From contig CAVTRI010000002.1 of NCBI GenBank assembly GCA_963737075.1, positions 1,302,001 through 1,366,000 of the forward strand: a stretch of 64,000 bases of DNA, in the 5' to 3' direction. This DNA is from CAVTRI01 sp963737075. Lineage in GTDB: Bacteria > Actinomycetota > Acidimicrobiia > Acidimicrobiales > Palsa-688. The notes below the pieces were generated by a model that searched no databases, had not been told where the DNA came from, and worked only from the letters and a program-made list of their open reading frames with translations. Below are positions 34,347 to 43,904 of the stretch, piece by piece; the stretch's first letter is position 1, and every line of letters begins with the position of its first letter. Made by a program: the position numbers and the translations under genes.

Positions 34347-35771
34347 ATGCCTGATATAACCGTGGTCGGGTCCGGTCCCAACGGGCTGGCGGCGGCGTTG
34401 ATGCTGGCCCGCGCAGGGCTGACCGTCACCGTTTACGAGGGCGCCGACACCCCCGGTGGTGGCTGCCGGACCGAGGAGCTCACCTTGCCCGGTTTCCGCC
34501 ACGACGTTTGCGCGGCGGTGCATCCGCTGTTGGCAGTCTCACCTTTCTTCGACACCGTGGATTTGCCCGCACAGGGCGTGCGCATCCTGCACCCGCCGGT
34601 AGTGCTGGCCCATCCCCTGAACGACGGAAAGGCGGCGGCCCTTCGGAGATCCCTCGACGACACGGCGGACAGCCTCGGTCTCGATGCCAGGACGTACCGC
34701 CGTCTATTGGCTCCTCTGGTGAGAGAGTGCGATGAAATCCTTCCGACGGTACTGGCGCCCCTGCGATCGGTGCCCAAGAGCCCGGTACCCATGGCCCGGT
34801 TCGGCCTGATAGGCCTGGCACCCGTCAGCAGTTTGACCCGGGGTTTTCGGACCGACGAAGCTCGCGCCTTGTTCGGTGGGGCTGCCGCGCACTCGACGCG
34901 CTCGCTGAGCTCACCGCTCACCGCTTCGTTCGCACTGCTCTTTACCATGCTGGGGCACGCGGGCGGGTGGCCCCTGGTCGAAGGAGGCAGCGCCCGCGTG
35001 GTCGACGCCCTTCTCGCCGAGCTTCGCGACCGGGGTGCAGGGGTGGTTACCGGTCAGTGGGTCGAGAACGTGGATGACATCAAAGCGGCGCGCGCAACCC
35101 TGCTGGACGTGTCGCCTCAACACGTCGTTTCGATGGGTGGCCATCGCCTCAGCGTTCGCCGCCAGCGGGCCTTCGGCAGGTTTGTTCACGGCCCCGGGAT
35201 CTTCAAGGTGGATTGGGCCTTGAGCGGGCCGGTTCCCTGGTCCGCGCCCTCGTGCTGCGAGGCGGGAACGGTGCATGTCGGCGGGACCTTCGAGGAGGTG
35301 GCGCTGAGCGAATCGGATGTGAGCGCCGGCCGCCATCCCGAACGCCCTTTCTGCATCGTCGCTCAACCGGGCGTGGTCGATCCGTCGCGTGCTCCGGCTG
35401 GCCGCCACATCCTTTGGGCCTACTGCCACGTCCCCTCCGGCTCGACGGTGGATATGACCGAGAGGATCGAGGCGCAGATCGAGCGGTTCGCACCCGGCTT
35501 TCGGGACCTGGTGCTCGCGCGCGTCACTGCCAGCGCCCAGCAAAGCGAACGCCGGAACCCCAACTACATCGGCGGCGACATCAGCGGAGGCGCCCCCACC
35601 CTGCGTCAGACGTTCTTTCGTCCTACGGTCTCTTGGAACCCTTACCGGACCGGGATGGACGGGGTCTACCTTTGCTCGGCCTCGACACCTCCGGGTGCTG
35701 GCGTGCATGGCATGTGCGGCTACTGGGCTGCACGCACCGTGCTCCGGGACCTGAAGATCGCGGCGCCATAG
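34347..35771 (+). CDS. Phytoene-desaturase-like FAD oxidoreductase
   Basis: A 474-residue flavoprotein. The N-terminal dinucleotide motif is ITVVGSGPNGLAAALMLARAG, followed by the FAD-ribose region VYEGADTPGGGCRTEEL. The C-terminus contains GVYLCSASTPPGAGVHGMCGY, the FAD-binding end of the CrtI/amine-oxidase-like class. TAGGGT at 34329-34334 may be its -10. There are no phytoene synthase or other carotenoid genes around, so a pyridine-nucleotide-disulfide or general lipid-oxidising role is equally possible. It is divergent from the acyl-CoA dehydrogenase pair, with 253 bases between that hold no gene that I can see. Confidence 0.82.
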   Translation: MPDITVVGSGPNGLAAALMLARAGLTVTVYEGADTPGGGCRTEELTLPGFRHDVCAAVHPLLAVSPFFDTVDLPAQGVRILHPPVVLAHPLNDGKAAALRRSLDDTADSLGLDARTYRRLLAPLVRECDEILPTVLAPLRSVPKSPVPMARFGLIGLAPVSSLTRGFRTDEARALFGGAAAHSTRSLSSPLTASFALLFTMLGHAGGWPLVEGGSARVVDALLAELRDRGAGVVTGQWVENVDDIKAARATLLDVSPQHVVSMGGHRLSVRRQRAFGRFVHGPGIFKVDWALSGPVPWSAPSCCEAGTVHVGGTFEEVALSESDVSAGRHPERPFCIVAQPGVVDPSRAPAGRHILWAYCHVPSGSTVDMTERIEAQIERFAPGFRDLVLARVTASAQQSERRNPNYIGGDISGGAPTLRQTFFRPTVSWNPYRTGMDGVYLCSASTPPGAGVHGMCGYWAARTVLRDLKIAAP

Positions 35772-35879
35772 CGGCTGCACACGACCGACCCGGTTCTACT
35801 CAGCCACATGGTGTCGGTTGGAACGAGAGTCCAACGCCATCCCAGGCCGTCGGCCACGCAGCCAGAATGCCGCCCGACT

Positions 35880-37049
35880 TCAGAGGAGGAATGTGGGTTG
35901 CTCGAGGCCGAGGCGTACTTTGGCGCAGCGACGGGCGGCGTCGGCGCTGAAGTAGACGTGGGTGCCGGCGACGTGCAGGTCGCGCACGCAGCGTTGCAGG
36001 GGGTGGTTGCTGTAGACGGCGCCGGCGCCGGCCACCCGCAGCGCGGTGTCCGCAGCCGCGGTGGCGGCGGCCATCGCCTGGTGGGCGGCCAGCATCACCC
36101 GGGCCCGCTGGTGCAGGTCGGGGGGGTCGCCAACGCAGGCGGTGGTCCAGATGTCGCCGACGACGTCGTGCGCGAAGGCGCGGGCGGCCAGGAGGGCAGC
36201 GTCCGCTTTGGCCAGTTCGACTTGGAGGTGCTCGTCGAACGCGATGGGTTGGGTGGCGCCCGGCCGCACCTTGGTGGCGGCGAGGGCGACGAGCTCGTCG
36301 AGAGCCCGGCGGCCCACGCCGAGCGGGAAGCCGGTGAAGGCGATGCCAACGTAGGTGAAGAACGGGATGCGCCACAGCGGTCCGTCGTGGCAAGGGGGGT
36401 CGAACAGGGGAGCGGGGACCTGTTCGGCCGGAACCCGCAGCCGGCGGGCCTCGACGTCGTGGCTTGCGGTGGCCCGTAGCCCGGCGGCGTCCCAGGTGTC
36501 GATCACCTCGACGTCGCCCGCCCGCGCGAACGCGAACCGCCAGTCGGGACGACCTTCGGGCAGCACACGGGGATGGTCGCCGTCCATGGTGAGCACCCCC
36601 AGCTGCACCCAGTCGGCGTGACGACAGCCGCTGACGAACGGCCACCGCCCGTCGACCACAAACGTCTGGCCGTCGAGGACGGCCCGGCCATAAGGCCCGA
36701 ACATGGACGCCGAGATCGGGTCGGGCGTCTCGGCCAGCAGGCGGCGGGCGACGTGCGGATCGAGCCACGCGAAAAACGCCGTGCTGTTGCCGATGATGAT
36801 GGTCCAGCCCGCCGACCCGTCGGCCCGGCACATCCGCTCGATCACCTCCATCGTCGTCAGCGGATCGGTCTCCAGACCTCCCAGCGATCGGGGGAGGTTG
36901 AGGCGAAACAGCCCCGCCGCCCGCGCCTGGGCGACCAGGTCGGCGGGCATGGTCGCCGCCCGTTCGCCCTCGACGGCCCGGGCGTTCAAGCACGGCCCCA
37001 GCGCCTCTGCGGCGCGGAGAAGTGCCGCTCGCTGCTCGGCGTCGGTCAT
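35880..37049 (-). CDS. Acyl-CoA-dehydrogenase-fold flavin monooxygenase-like protein
   Basis: A 389-residue protein from ATG 37049 (MTDAEQRAALLRAAEAL). The layout is that of group D flavin monooxygenases and related hydroxylases (HsaA/DszC type): FRLNLPRSLGGLETDPLTTME, GSAGWTIIIGNSTAF, FVVDGRWPFVSGCRHADW and the C-terminal AGTHVYFSADAARR. These enzymes use reduced flavin from a separate reductase. The frame is open further upstream to 37322, but that region is the divergent regulator's promoter and is not conserved. It probably belongs to the tailoring group at 36-44 kb. Confidence 0.8.
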   Translation of the reverse strand: MTDAEQRAALLRAAEALGPCLNARAVEGERAATMPADLVAQARAAGLFRLNLPRSLGGLETDPLTTMEVIERMCRADGSAGWTIIIGNSTAFFAWLDPHVARRLLAETPDPISASMFGPYGRAVLDGQTFVVDGRWPFVSGCRHADWVQLGVLTMDGDHPRVLPEGRPDWRFAFARAGDVEVIDTWDAAGLRATASHDVEARRLRVPAEQVPAPLFDPPCHDGPLWRIPFFTYVGIAFTGFPLGVGRRALDELVALAATKVRPGATQPIAFDEHLQVELAKADAALLAARAFAHDVVGDIWTTACVGDPPDLHQRARVMLAAHQAMAAATAAADTALRVAGAGAVYSNHPLQRCVRDLHVAGTHVYFSADAARRCAKVRLGLEQPTFLL

Positions 37050-37146
37050 GGCATCACCCCGTTCGTCGGTCTCATTCGAATGCTGCCACCGGCCGATTGC
37101 GCGGCGATTGCGTCGCCCCCCGACGATCGGCTCGTAGCCTCGAGTG

Positions 37147-38781
37147 GTGCGTGTCCTCTTGCTGGGACCGGTCGAAGTGGCCGGCGCCGCCGTCCCCGTG
37201 CGGGCGCCCAAGCAGCAGGAAGTGCTCGCCCTGCTGGCCCTAGAGTTGAACCGAGCCGTCTCCGAGCCCCGGCTGATCGAAGCCGTGTGGGCTGACGAGA
37301 TTCCCAACACCGCCCTCAGCACGCTGCGGGCCTACGTGTCACGGCTCAGGCACACCCTGGCGAGCGCAGGGCCGGACATCAGGATCGAGACGACGCCGGG
37401 CGGGTACCGGCTCACCGGGCCGCCGGACGCGGTCGACGTGGCCGTCGCCGAAGCGGCCCTCTGGGAGTTCGGACGCGACCGGATTGACGACCCGTTTGCG
37501 GCTGCCCGCGCCTTGCAGGCCGCGCTCGACCTGTGGCGCGGTGAGCCCCTGAACGGGTTCGCCGACCACGCCTGGGCCGATCCCCACCTGCGACGCATCG
37601 ACGAGGTGCACGTCGCCCTCACCGAGGCGCTAATGGCGGCGCTACTCGCCGGTGGTCGCCACGCTGAGCTGCTCCCCGAGCTCGAAGCACTCACCGCCGC
37701 CCATCCGCTTCGCGAACGCTTGTGGGAGCTGCGCATGGTCGCCCTCTATCGCGCCGGTCAGCAGGCGGCGGCGCTGCGCGCTTATCACCACATCCGGCAG
37801 CGGCTCCTCGACGAGCTTGGCGTGACGCCGAGCCCCGGGCTGCGGGCCCTCGAACATGCCGTGCTCGACCAGGATCCGGCGCTGCTGACGCCTTCGGGGG
37901 CGACGGTGCCGACCGAGGCCCGTTCCTCCGCTGGCGGCGTTCCGGTGCGCTTCACGTCGACGGCCGCTGCGCACGTCGCCTTCCGGGTCGACGGCTCGGG
38001 CGACACCGACCTCCTCGTTTTCCCCGGTGGGCTGTTTCCGATCGACTCCCTCGACGAAGACCCACGCTTCGCCCGCGGCCTGGCTCGTCTTGGATCGGTC
38101 AGTCGGGTGATTCATTTCGACCCGCGCGGGCTTGGCATGTCGGATCCTCTCCCCGAGGTTGCACCCGGCCTGGAGAGTTGGCTCGAAGACGCGCTCGCCG
38201 TCCTGGACAGCCTCGGCAGCCTCTCCGCCGTCGTGCTCGGCTGGTCCGCGGGCGCCATGCTCGGCGTCAGCCTCGCCGCCCACCATCCCGCGAGGGTTCG
38301 GCGGCTCGTCATTGTCAACGGCATCGCCCGCTTTACGGCCGCCGCCGACTACCCCTGGGGTGTCTCGCCGGCTGTCGCCGAATCTCTCGTGGAGCGGGTG
38401 ATCCGCCCCGACCCGGTGGGTGAACCGCTCGACGTGATCCGCCTCCTCGCGCCCAGCGCCGCCGACGACCCGGCGTTCCGGGCGTGGTGGGACCGGGCCG
38501 GTCACCGGGCGGCGAGCCCATCGACAGCGGCTCAATGGCGGGCCATGATCAACCACGCGGACGTGCGGCCCCTGCTCGCCGGTGTCACCGCGCCGACTCT
38601 CGTGGTGCACCGGGCGGACAACGTCGCCGCGCCCGCCGGGCACGGTCGCTACCTGGCGCAGCACATCCCTGGGGCGGCGTACGTCGAACTCCCCGGGGCC
38701 GACGATCCGTGGTGGGTCGGCGACGTCGACGCGCTGCTCGACTGCGTCGAACCCTTCGTCAGTGCGGCGGGCGCCCCTTGA
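37147..38781 (+). CDS. BTAD (SARP-type) regulator fused to an alpha/beta-hydrolase domain
   Basis: A 544-residue protein. GTG 37147 follows TAGCCT (37135-37140) by 6 bases; GTG 37144 is only 3 bases away. Residues 1-95 are an OmpR-like winged helix (VRAPKQQEVLALLALELN, LSTLRAYVSRLRHTL, GGYRL); 96-240 are the BTAD helical repeat (RLLDELGVTPSPGLRALE). Residues about 260-544 are an alpha/beta hydrolase of the kind also fused to adenylate cyclases (VIHFDPRGLGMSD, nucleophile S367 in GWSAGA). The catalytic His of the family pattern GADHxPW is Asp520 here (GADDPWWVGD), so activity is doubtful and a ligand-sensing role is more likely (inference). It is divergent from the flavin monooxygenase gene. 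Confidence 0.88.
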   Translation: MRVLLLGPVEVAGAAVPVRAPKQQEVLALLALELNRAVSEPRLIEAVWADEIPNTALSTLRAYVSRLRHTLASAGPDIRIETTPGGYRLTGPPDAVDVAVAEAALWEFGRDRIDDPFAAARALQAALDLWRGEPLNGFADHAWADPHLRRIDEVHVALTEALMAALLAGGRHAELLPELEALTAAHPLRERLWELRMVALYRAGQQAAALRAYHHIRQRLLDELGVTPSPGLRALEHAVLDQDPALLTPSGATVPTEARSSAGGVPVRFTSTAAAHVAFRVDGSGDTDLLVFPGGLFPIDSLDEDPRFARGLARLGSVSRVIHFDPRGLGMSDPLPEVAPGLESWLEDALAVLDSLGSLSAVVLGWSAGAMLGVSLAAHHPARVRRLVIVNGIARFTAAADYPWGVSPAVAESLVERVIRPDPVGEPLDVIRLLAPSAADDPAFRAWWDRAGHRAASPSTAAQWRAMINHADVRPLLAGVTAPTLVVHRADNVAAPAGHGRYLAQHIPGAAYVELPGADDPWWVGDVDALLDCVEPFVSAAGAP

Positions 38782-38806
38782 GGAAGTCCCGCCAAGAGCG
38801 TCGAGC

Positions 38807-40225
38807 TCAGCCGTTGACGAGGGCGATCAGGCCGTCGCGATCCGGCGCCGGGACCGGCCGATCCCTCCAGTCGCCTCCGAGCGCCATGACCCGGCCGACC
38901 ATGCCGTCCACCGCCAGGGTGCGCTCCAGCGGGTCGACGAGCATCCCGGCGCGAACCGCCGCTCGAAGGCACTCTGCGTCGAGGGGGGCGGCGGCATAGA
39001 GGGCCTGGTCGAGCTCCCACCGCCGGTCGTGCGGGTCGTAGACCTCGCCTCGGATGAGGGCGTCGATCTCGGCCAGACGGTGGCGGCTGTCGAAGCGGGT
39101 GAGGGCGAACAACGGCTCGACCTCCTCGGCGGTGGCCCGGTGGAACGCCTGGACGAACTGGTAGGCGTCGCGCAGCCCCACCTCTTGCAACAGTCGGCGT
39201 AGCGCGAGCGCGTGGAGCATCCCGATGGATACCCCGCGGCCACGGGAGGGGTTGGTGCAGGCCCACGCGTCCGCGACCGCCACGACCCCTGTGGCTACCG
39301 GCTGTCCGTCGACCACGAACTCGCGGTGGCGGTCCTCGATCTTCGTGATCGTCCTCACCCGGTCATCGAGGGGCTCGCCGTCCAGCCAGTGAGCGACGAG
39401 AGGCAGCGACCGTACGACGCGCTCCCATCGCGACACGTCCCGCAGGCCGTGCAGCGCGCGGTCGTGGGCGGCGGCGAGCAGCACGATGCACCACGTGCCG
39501 TTATCGGCGGGAAGCGTCACGCTGCTGATGGTGCCAAGCGGCTGTAGCGGCGGGCCGAACGCGGGGGGTACGGTTCCGTCCGGCGACCGGTAGTGGCGGG
39601 AGTAGTACGTGAAACCGCTGTCCTCGCAAACCTCTCGTGGCGCCCGACCTCCCGCCTCGATGAGCCAGCGCGCGAGCGGCGAGCGGCGGCCGGTCATGTC
39701 CACCACGAGGTCGGCGGTGAGCTCTTCTCCGCTTTCCGTACACACGCCGCGCACGTGGAGGACACCCGCCCGGGTGGCCTTGCCGGACAGGACGCCGCTC
39801 ACCGCGACGCCCCGCCGGACGTTGACGCCCGGATGGTGTGCTGCCGCCTCGGCCAGTGCAGACTCGACGAGCGGGCGCCGGCCGGTGAGCACCTCCAGCT
39901 GGGCGTCCTCAGGCCGCGCTGGCCCGCGGAGCGCTTCTGGCAGGGCGAGGAGCAGGTTGTAGCGCAACCCGCCAGCCGCCTCGACGGCGTCGGCGACGTG
40001 CGGCAGCTCCCGGTCGACGATCGTCCGCCAGCGAGCCAAGAAGAAATGGGGGAGCCGGAACTGGTTGACCCCCCGCCGGTCCCAGTCGTCCCACGCGTCA
40101 GTTGCCAACTCGGGAGGGGGTTGGGGATCGCGCTCAAGGACGGTCACGTGGTGCCGGTCTTCCGCCAACAGCAGGGCGGTGCCCAGGCCGACCACGCCGG
40201 CGCCGAGGATCAGGACGTCAGCCAT
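38807..40225 (-). CDS. FAD-dependent oxidoreductase/monooxygenase
   Basis: A 472-residue class A type flavoprotein: ADVLILGAGVVGLGTALLL at the N-terminus, VVDMTGRRSPLARWL in the middle and VVAVADAWACTNPSRGRGVS at the C-terminal FAD site, where most members have GD. The fold matches the geranylgeranyl-reductase/halogenase branch, but the halogenase motif WxWxIP is absent. The opening overlaps the end of the methyltransferase gene by 8 bases, so both are translated together. Likely an oxidative tailoring enzyme; substrate unknown. Confidence 0.82.
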   Translation of the reverse strand: MADVLILGAGVVGLGTALLLAEDRHHVTVLERDPQPPPELATDAWDDWDRRGVNQFRLPHFFLARWRTIVDRELPHVADAVEAAGGLRYNLLLALPEALRGPARPEDAQLEVLTGRRPLVESALAEAAAHHPGVNVRRGVAVSGVLSGKATRAGVLHVRGVCTESGEELTADLVVDMTGRRSPLARWLIEAGGRAPREVCEDSGFTYYSRHYRSPDGTVPPAFGPPLQPLGTISSVTLPADNGTWCIVLLAAAHDRALHGLRDVSRWERVVRSLPLVAHWLDGEPLDDRVRTITKIEDRHREFVVDGQPVATGVVAVADAWACTNPSRGRGVSIGMLHALALRRLLQEVGLRDAYQFVQAFHRATAEEVEPLFALTRFDSRHRLAEIDALIRGEVYDPHDRRWELDQALYAAAPLDAECLRAAVRAGMLVDPLERTLAVDGMVGRVMALGGDWRDRPVPAPDRDGLIALVNG

Positions 40226-41042
40226 GATGCCCGTTCCCGAACGGCTTGCGGCCCCAGGCGAGGACGTAGAGGACGGTCATGGTCAGCGTGTCGGGGTCGG
40301 CGAGATGCTCCCGGACGTCACGGTCGAGCCGTTCGAGTTCCTCTCGGGACGCGATGCCCCGCTCCACGATCTTGGTTCGCATGCTGCGGACGAGGTCGGC
40401 GAGCATGGTGCGGCGAGGATGCCCGGCGGGGTAGACGTCCGTGCGTATGTCAACGCCGACGTCAGTCAGCCCAGCCGCCCCCAGCAGCCCGCTCAACTTC
40501 CGCCCGATCGTGAGGTCCGCGCCGTCCCAGCGATAGGTGGCGTGAAGGATATCATGGAGCCGGTCCCACCCTGTATGCGGGGGATAGCAGATGTGCCCCG
40601 CGGTGTCCGCCTCGGCGGTGGCAACCCACCCGCCGGGTCTTGCGAGGCGGACCATCTCGGCGACGACCTCTTTTGGCGAGGGGATATTGACGAGCAGCAG
40701 CCGGGCGTGCACGAGGTCAAACGAGGCTGACGGCAGTCCGGTGTCGCGCGCGTCGGCTCGGACGACATCGACGTTGGCGAGCCCTCGGTCGCGCACCAGC
40801 TGCTGGGCCAGGGCGAGGTGGGCGGGTTCGATGTCGACGGCGGTCACCGAGCCCGTAGGACCTGCCCAGTCAGCGAGCGGCTGGATCGAGCCCGCGGGTC
40901 CGCACCCGAGGTCGAGGGCTCGGCCGCCAGGGGGCAGATCGATGTGGCTCAGCAGTGCCAGCGTGTGCGTCGCCAGCTCATCGGATTGGCGCTGCAGTCG
41001 CTCACGCTCTGCTGTGTTGGTTCCCAATGTGTACACGGTCAT
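40218..41042 (-). CDS. Class I SAM-dependent methyltransferase
   Basis: A 274-residue methyltransferase with motif I ALDLGCGPAGS, acidic motif VTAVDIEPAHLALA, motif II VVRADARDTGLPSASFDLVH and motif III ARPGGWVATAEAD. The ribosome site GGAAGGGG lies 8 bases before ATG 41042. It is the first gene of a two-gene unit with the FAD oxidoreductase. The promoter region is shared with the divergent LuxR-type ATPase regulator and contains three direct repeats. Probably acts on a small molecule. Confidence 0.87.
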   Translation of the reverse strand: MTVYTLGTNTAERERLQRQSDELATHTLALLSHIDLPPGGRALDLGCGPAGSIQPLADWAGPTGSVTAVDIEPAHLALAQQLVRDRGLANVDVVRADARDTGLPSASFDLVHARLLLVNIPSPKEVVAEMVRLARPGGWVATAEADTAGHICYPPHTGWDRLHDILHATYRWDGADLTIGRKLSGLLGAAGLTDVGVDIRTDVYPAGHPRRTMLADLVRSMRTKIVERGIASREELERLDRDVREHLADPDTLTMTVLYVLAWGRKPFGNGHHG

Positions 41043-41227
41043 GAGATCGCCCCTTCCGGCTACTTCCGCCTCGTTCCGTCCGGATTCGTGGCATGTCGTT
41101 CAACGGTGAGTACGCACTCCGAGGCCCCGCGGTTCCTGTCGGAATCTCGGTTGTGCCCGCTTCTCCGCGATGCTGACATTTCGGCGTGCGCCCCACATCG
41201 GGCACTCACACATTCCTCGGCCCGCTC

Positions 41228-41277
41228 TTTAGGGCGAGCACGCACATGTTTAGGGCCCCACACCAGACTTTTAGACC
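41228..41277. repeat. Three direct repeats at exact 21-bp spacing (regulator-binding iterons)
   Basis: TTTAGGGC begins at 41228 and again at 41249, and TTTAGACC begins at 41270. The exact 21-bp period puts all three on one DNA face. They lie in the 319-base gap between the divergent methyltransferase (start 41042) and the LuxR-type regulator (start 41362). SARP proteins are known to bind direct heptamer repeats at such spacing. The rest of the gap holds no gene that I can see. Confidence 0.65.
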
Positions 41278-41361
41278 TTCGGACGGAGCTTCTCTGGGCG
41301 AGCCCCGGCCAGAGGTAGCCTGGGCCAACCTAGGACGGCACCGAGGAAGGCGGGTGCCTGC

Positions 41362-43845
41362 GTGACCTCAGACGACGAAGCGACGGGCGGCCACAGCATC
41401 GAGGTCGCGGGGAACCTTCCTCCTGCGCTCACCCGACTCATCGGCCGTGACAGCGCTTTGCGCGAGCTGAGCGCGCTCGTGTGGCGGGCCCGCCTGCTGA
41501 CCCTGTGTGGGCCGGCGGGCGCAGGCAAGACGCGCCTGGCGATCGCGCTCGCGGGGGCAGTCCGGGCGGACTTCGTCGAGGGGGCTTGGTGGGTGGACCT
41601 GTCGGCGACGATCGACGACGGATCCGTCGGTCAGGTGATCGCTGCTGCCGTGCTTCCAGGTGAGCGGGCGAGCGCCGTGGTGGCAGACGCGATCGCCCGG
41701 AGGTTTGCCGACACCGCCCTGCTGGTGCTCGACAACTGCGAGCAAGTAATCAGCGGTTGCGCCGAGATCGTGATCGAGCTGCTGGGACGGACGCCGTCGT
41801 TGCGGGTGATCGCCACGAGCCGCGAGCCGTTAGGCGTGCCCGGTGAGCAGGTGTGGCGGGTCCCCGGGTTGCTCGTCAGTGAGCTGTCGCACGGCGGACG
41901 CGAGTCGGTTCGGGATGCACCGGCGGTCGAACTGTTCCTGGAACGAGCCCGGGAGTCCACAAATGCGTTCGATCCTGGGGGCGTTGGCGTGTGGGAAGCG
42001 GCGACGCAGATCTGTCGCCTGCTCGACGGGATGCCACTCTCGATCGAGCTTGCGGCTGCCCGTGTGTCGGTGCTCGGCGTGGCGGAGATCGCCGAGCGGC
42101 TCGAGCGCGGTTCCGACGTCCTGGGCCACGCCGGGAGAACGGCTCCGACCAGGCACCGCACGCTGCCCGACACCCTTGAGTGGAGCCACCGCTTGCTCGA
42201 GGGGCACGAGCAGCGACTGTTTCGACGGCTCGGGGTGTTCAACGGCAGTTTCTCGCTTGCCGCCGCGGAGGCGATCGGTGTCGATGAAACCCTCGCGGCT
42301 GATGACGTCCTCGACGTGCTGAGCGCGCTGGTCGATCGCTCCATGGTGCAAGTCGTCGAGGACCGTGCGGCGCCGCGATACAGACTGCTGATCACGGTCC
42401 ACCATTTTGCGTTGGGAAAGCTCAAAGAGAGCGGAGAGTCGGGTGCGATCCATCAGCGCCACGCTGCCTACTTTGCCGGGCTGGTGCGCGACGCCGAGTC
42501 CAGAATCGCCGGAGCGGCCGGATCGGACCAGCAGATCCGTGTGTTCGAGCAGTTGGAGCTCGAGCAGGACAACCTGCAGGAGGCATTGCAGTGGCTGCTC
42601 GCGGCGTCGGCGCCCGACGCCGCGCAGCTCTCGCTGTGGTTGTGGCCCTTCTGGTATCAGCGGGGGTATTACCGGGAGGCACGCGAAGCCTTTGAGCGGG
42701 CGCTGGCTTCGAGCCACGAGATGCCAACCAGGGTGCGCGCCGACATGTTGCAGGGAGCCGGCGACGTGGCCTTCTTCCAGTGTGATTACGCCGTGGCATC
42801 CGACCACCTCCGGAGCGCGCTCGGCTTGAGCCAGGAGCTCCATGATCGCCCGACGGCGGCCATGGCCTTGCAGCGGCTCGGCTCGATCGCCCGCGAGCAA
42901 GGCCGATACGACGAAGCGCGTGACCTGCACTCGCAGAGCCTGGCCATCTGGTCTGAACTGGGCGATCAGCGAGGGATCGCAGCGTCCAACAATTACCTCG
43001 GATTCGTTGCGTGGCTCGTCGGCGATCACCGGGCTGCCGAATCGTCCTGCCTGGCCGCTCTGGCACGGTTCAGGCAGGCGGAATGCCTTCAGGAAGTCGC
43101 GGAGACACTCGTCAACCTCGGGGCGAGTGCCCTGTACAACGATCAGCTCGAGATCGCCGGGGTCCGGCTCGAGGAGGCGCTCGCCATTGCCCGCCGGCTC
43201 GGGTTCCAGGAAGGTATGGCGTGGTCGCTGCACGAGCTCGCGATCCTTGCCCGGCGCCGCCACCGTCCATCTCGCGAACCCGCGCTGATGCTGCGCGACG
43301 CGTTGCTCGTGCACAGCCAGCTCGGGGATCGTTGGCGCGTGGCGAGCGTGCTCGAGGAGATCGCAGGCTCCTTGCTGGTGCGCGAGGACCCTCACCTCGC
43401 AGTTGTCCTTCTGGCTCAAGCGGAGTTGCTCCGTGAGCAGCTGCAAACACCGGTTCCTCCGGCTGAGGCGCCGGCCCGCGCCGCGGCCATGGCCCGACTC
43501 GAGGTAAAGCTGAGCCGTTTGTCTTTCGCTTCGGCGTGGTCCGAGGGTCAGGAATTGCCGCTCACCGACGCCGTCGACCGCGCCCTCCACGTGATCCGGC
43601 GACTCGACGCCAGCACGCGCGACACGCCCAAGCAACCATCGACGCCGATCCTGACGCCTCGGGAGTTAGCTGTCCTCCAGCTCCTGAGCGAGGGTCAGAC
43701 GAACCGCGAGATCGCGACGGCCCTCTACATGAGCGCCAGCACCGCCGGTGTTCACGTGTCCAACATTCTGCGAAAGCTTGGCGCCAAACGGCGCGCCGAC
43801 GCCGCCGCCCTCGCGTACTCGCTGGGGTTGCTGGGAGTCGCCTGA
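41362..43845 (+). CDS. Large LuxR-type ATPase transcriptional regulator (NB-ARC, TPR, LuxR HTH)
   Basis: An 827-residue regulator starting at GTG 41362. Walker A is GPAGAGKT at 50-57, Walker B is ALLVLDNCEQV, and the sensor motif is VIATSREPLGVPGEQVWRV; these match the AfsR/LAL-like STAND ATPases. The middle holds helical TPR-like repeats (residues about 400-690, for example LGSIAREQGRYDEARDLH). A LuxR helix-turn-helix ends the protein: LTPRELAVLQLLSEGQTNREIA and STAGVHVSNILRKLGA. Such proteins control secondary metabolism or sugar use in actinobacteria. It faces away from the methyltransferase/oxidoreductase unit, which it may control. Confidence 0.9.
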   Translation: MTSDDEATGGHSIEVAGNLPPALTRLIGRDSALRELSALVWRARLLTLCGPAGAGKTRLAIALAGAVRADFVEGAWWVDLSATIDDGSVGQVIAAAVLPGERASAVVADAIARRFADTALLVLDNCEQVISGCAEIVIELLGRTPSLRVIATSREPLGVPGEQVWRVPGLLVSELSHGGRESVRDAPAVELFLERARESTNAFDPGGVGVWEAATQICRLLDGMPLSIELAAARVSVLGVAEIAERLERGSDVLGHAGRTAPTRHRTLPDTLEWSHRLLEGHEQRLFRRLGVFNGSFSLAAAEAIGVDETLAADDVLDVLSALVDRSMVQVVEDRAAPRYRLLITVHHFALGKLKESGESGAIHQRHAAYFAGLVRDAESRIAGAAGSDQQIRVFEQLELEQDNLQEALQWLLAASAPDAAQLSLWLWPFWYQRGYYREAREAFERALASSHEMPTRVRADMLQGAGDVAFFQCDYAVASDHLRSALGLSQELHDRPTAAMALQRLGSIAREQGRYDEARDLHSQSLAIWSELGDQRGIAASNNYLGFVAWLVGDHRAAESSCLAALARFRQAECLQEVAETLVNLGASALYNDQLEIAGVRLEEALAIARRLGFQEGMAWSLHELAILARRRHRPSREPALMLRDALLVHSQLGDRWRVASVLEEIAGSLLVREDPHLAVVLLAQAELLREQLQTPVPPAEAPARAAAMARLEVKLSRLSFASAWSEGQELPLTDAVDRALHVIRRLDASTRDTPKQPSTPILTPRELAVLQLLSEGQTNREIATALYMSASTAGVHVSNILRKLGAKRRADAAALAYSLGLLGVA

Positions 43846-43904
43846 GGGCGTTCACTCGAGCTTTGGCTCCGCCCGTGATCCGGAGCGTCCGCGAGACGAA
43901 CATT

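Noticed and set aside
38807..40225. Flavin-dependent halogenase
   Set aside because: The fold is related, but the WxWxIP motif and the Lys region of halogenases are missing, so only an oxidoreductase call is made.
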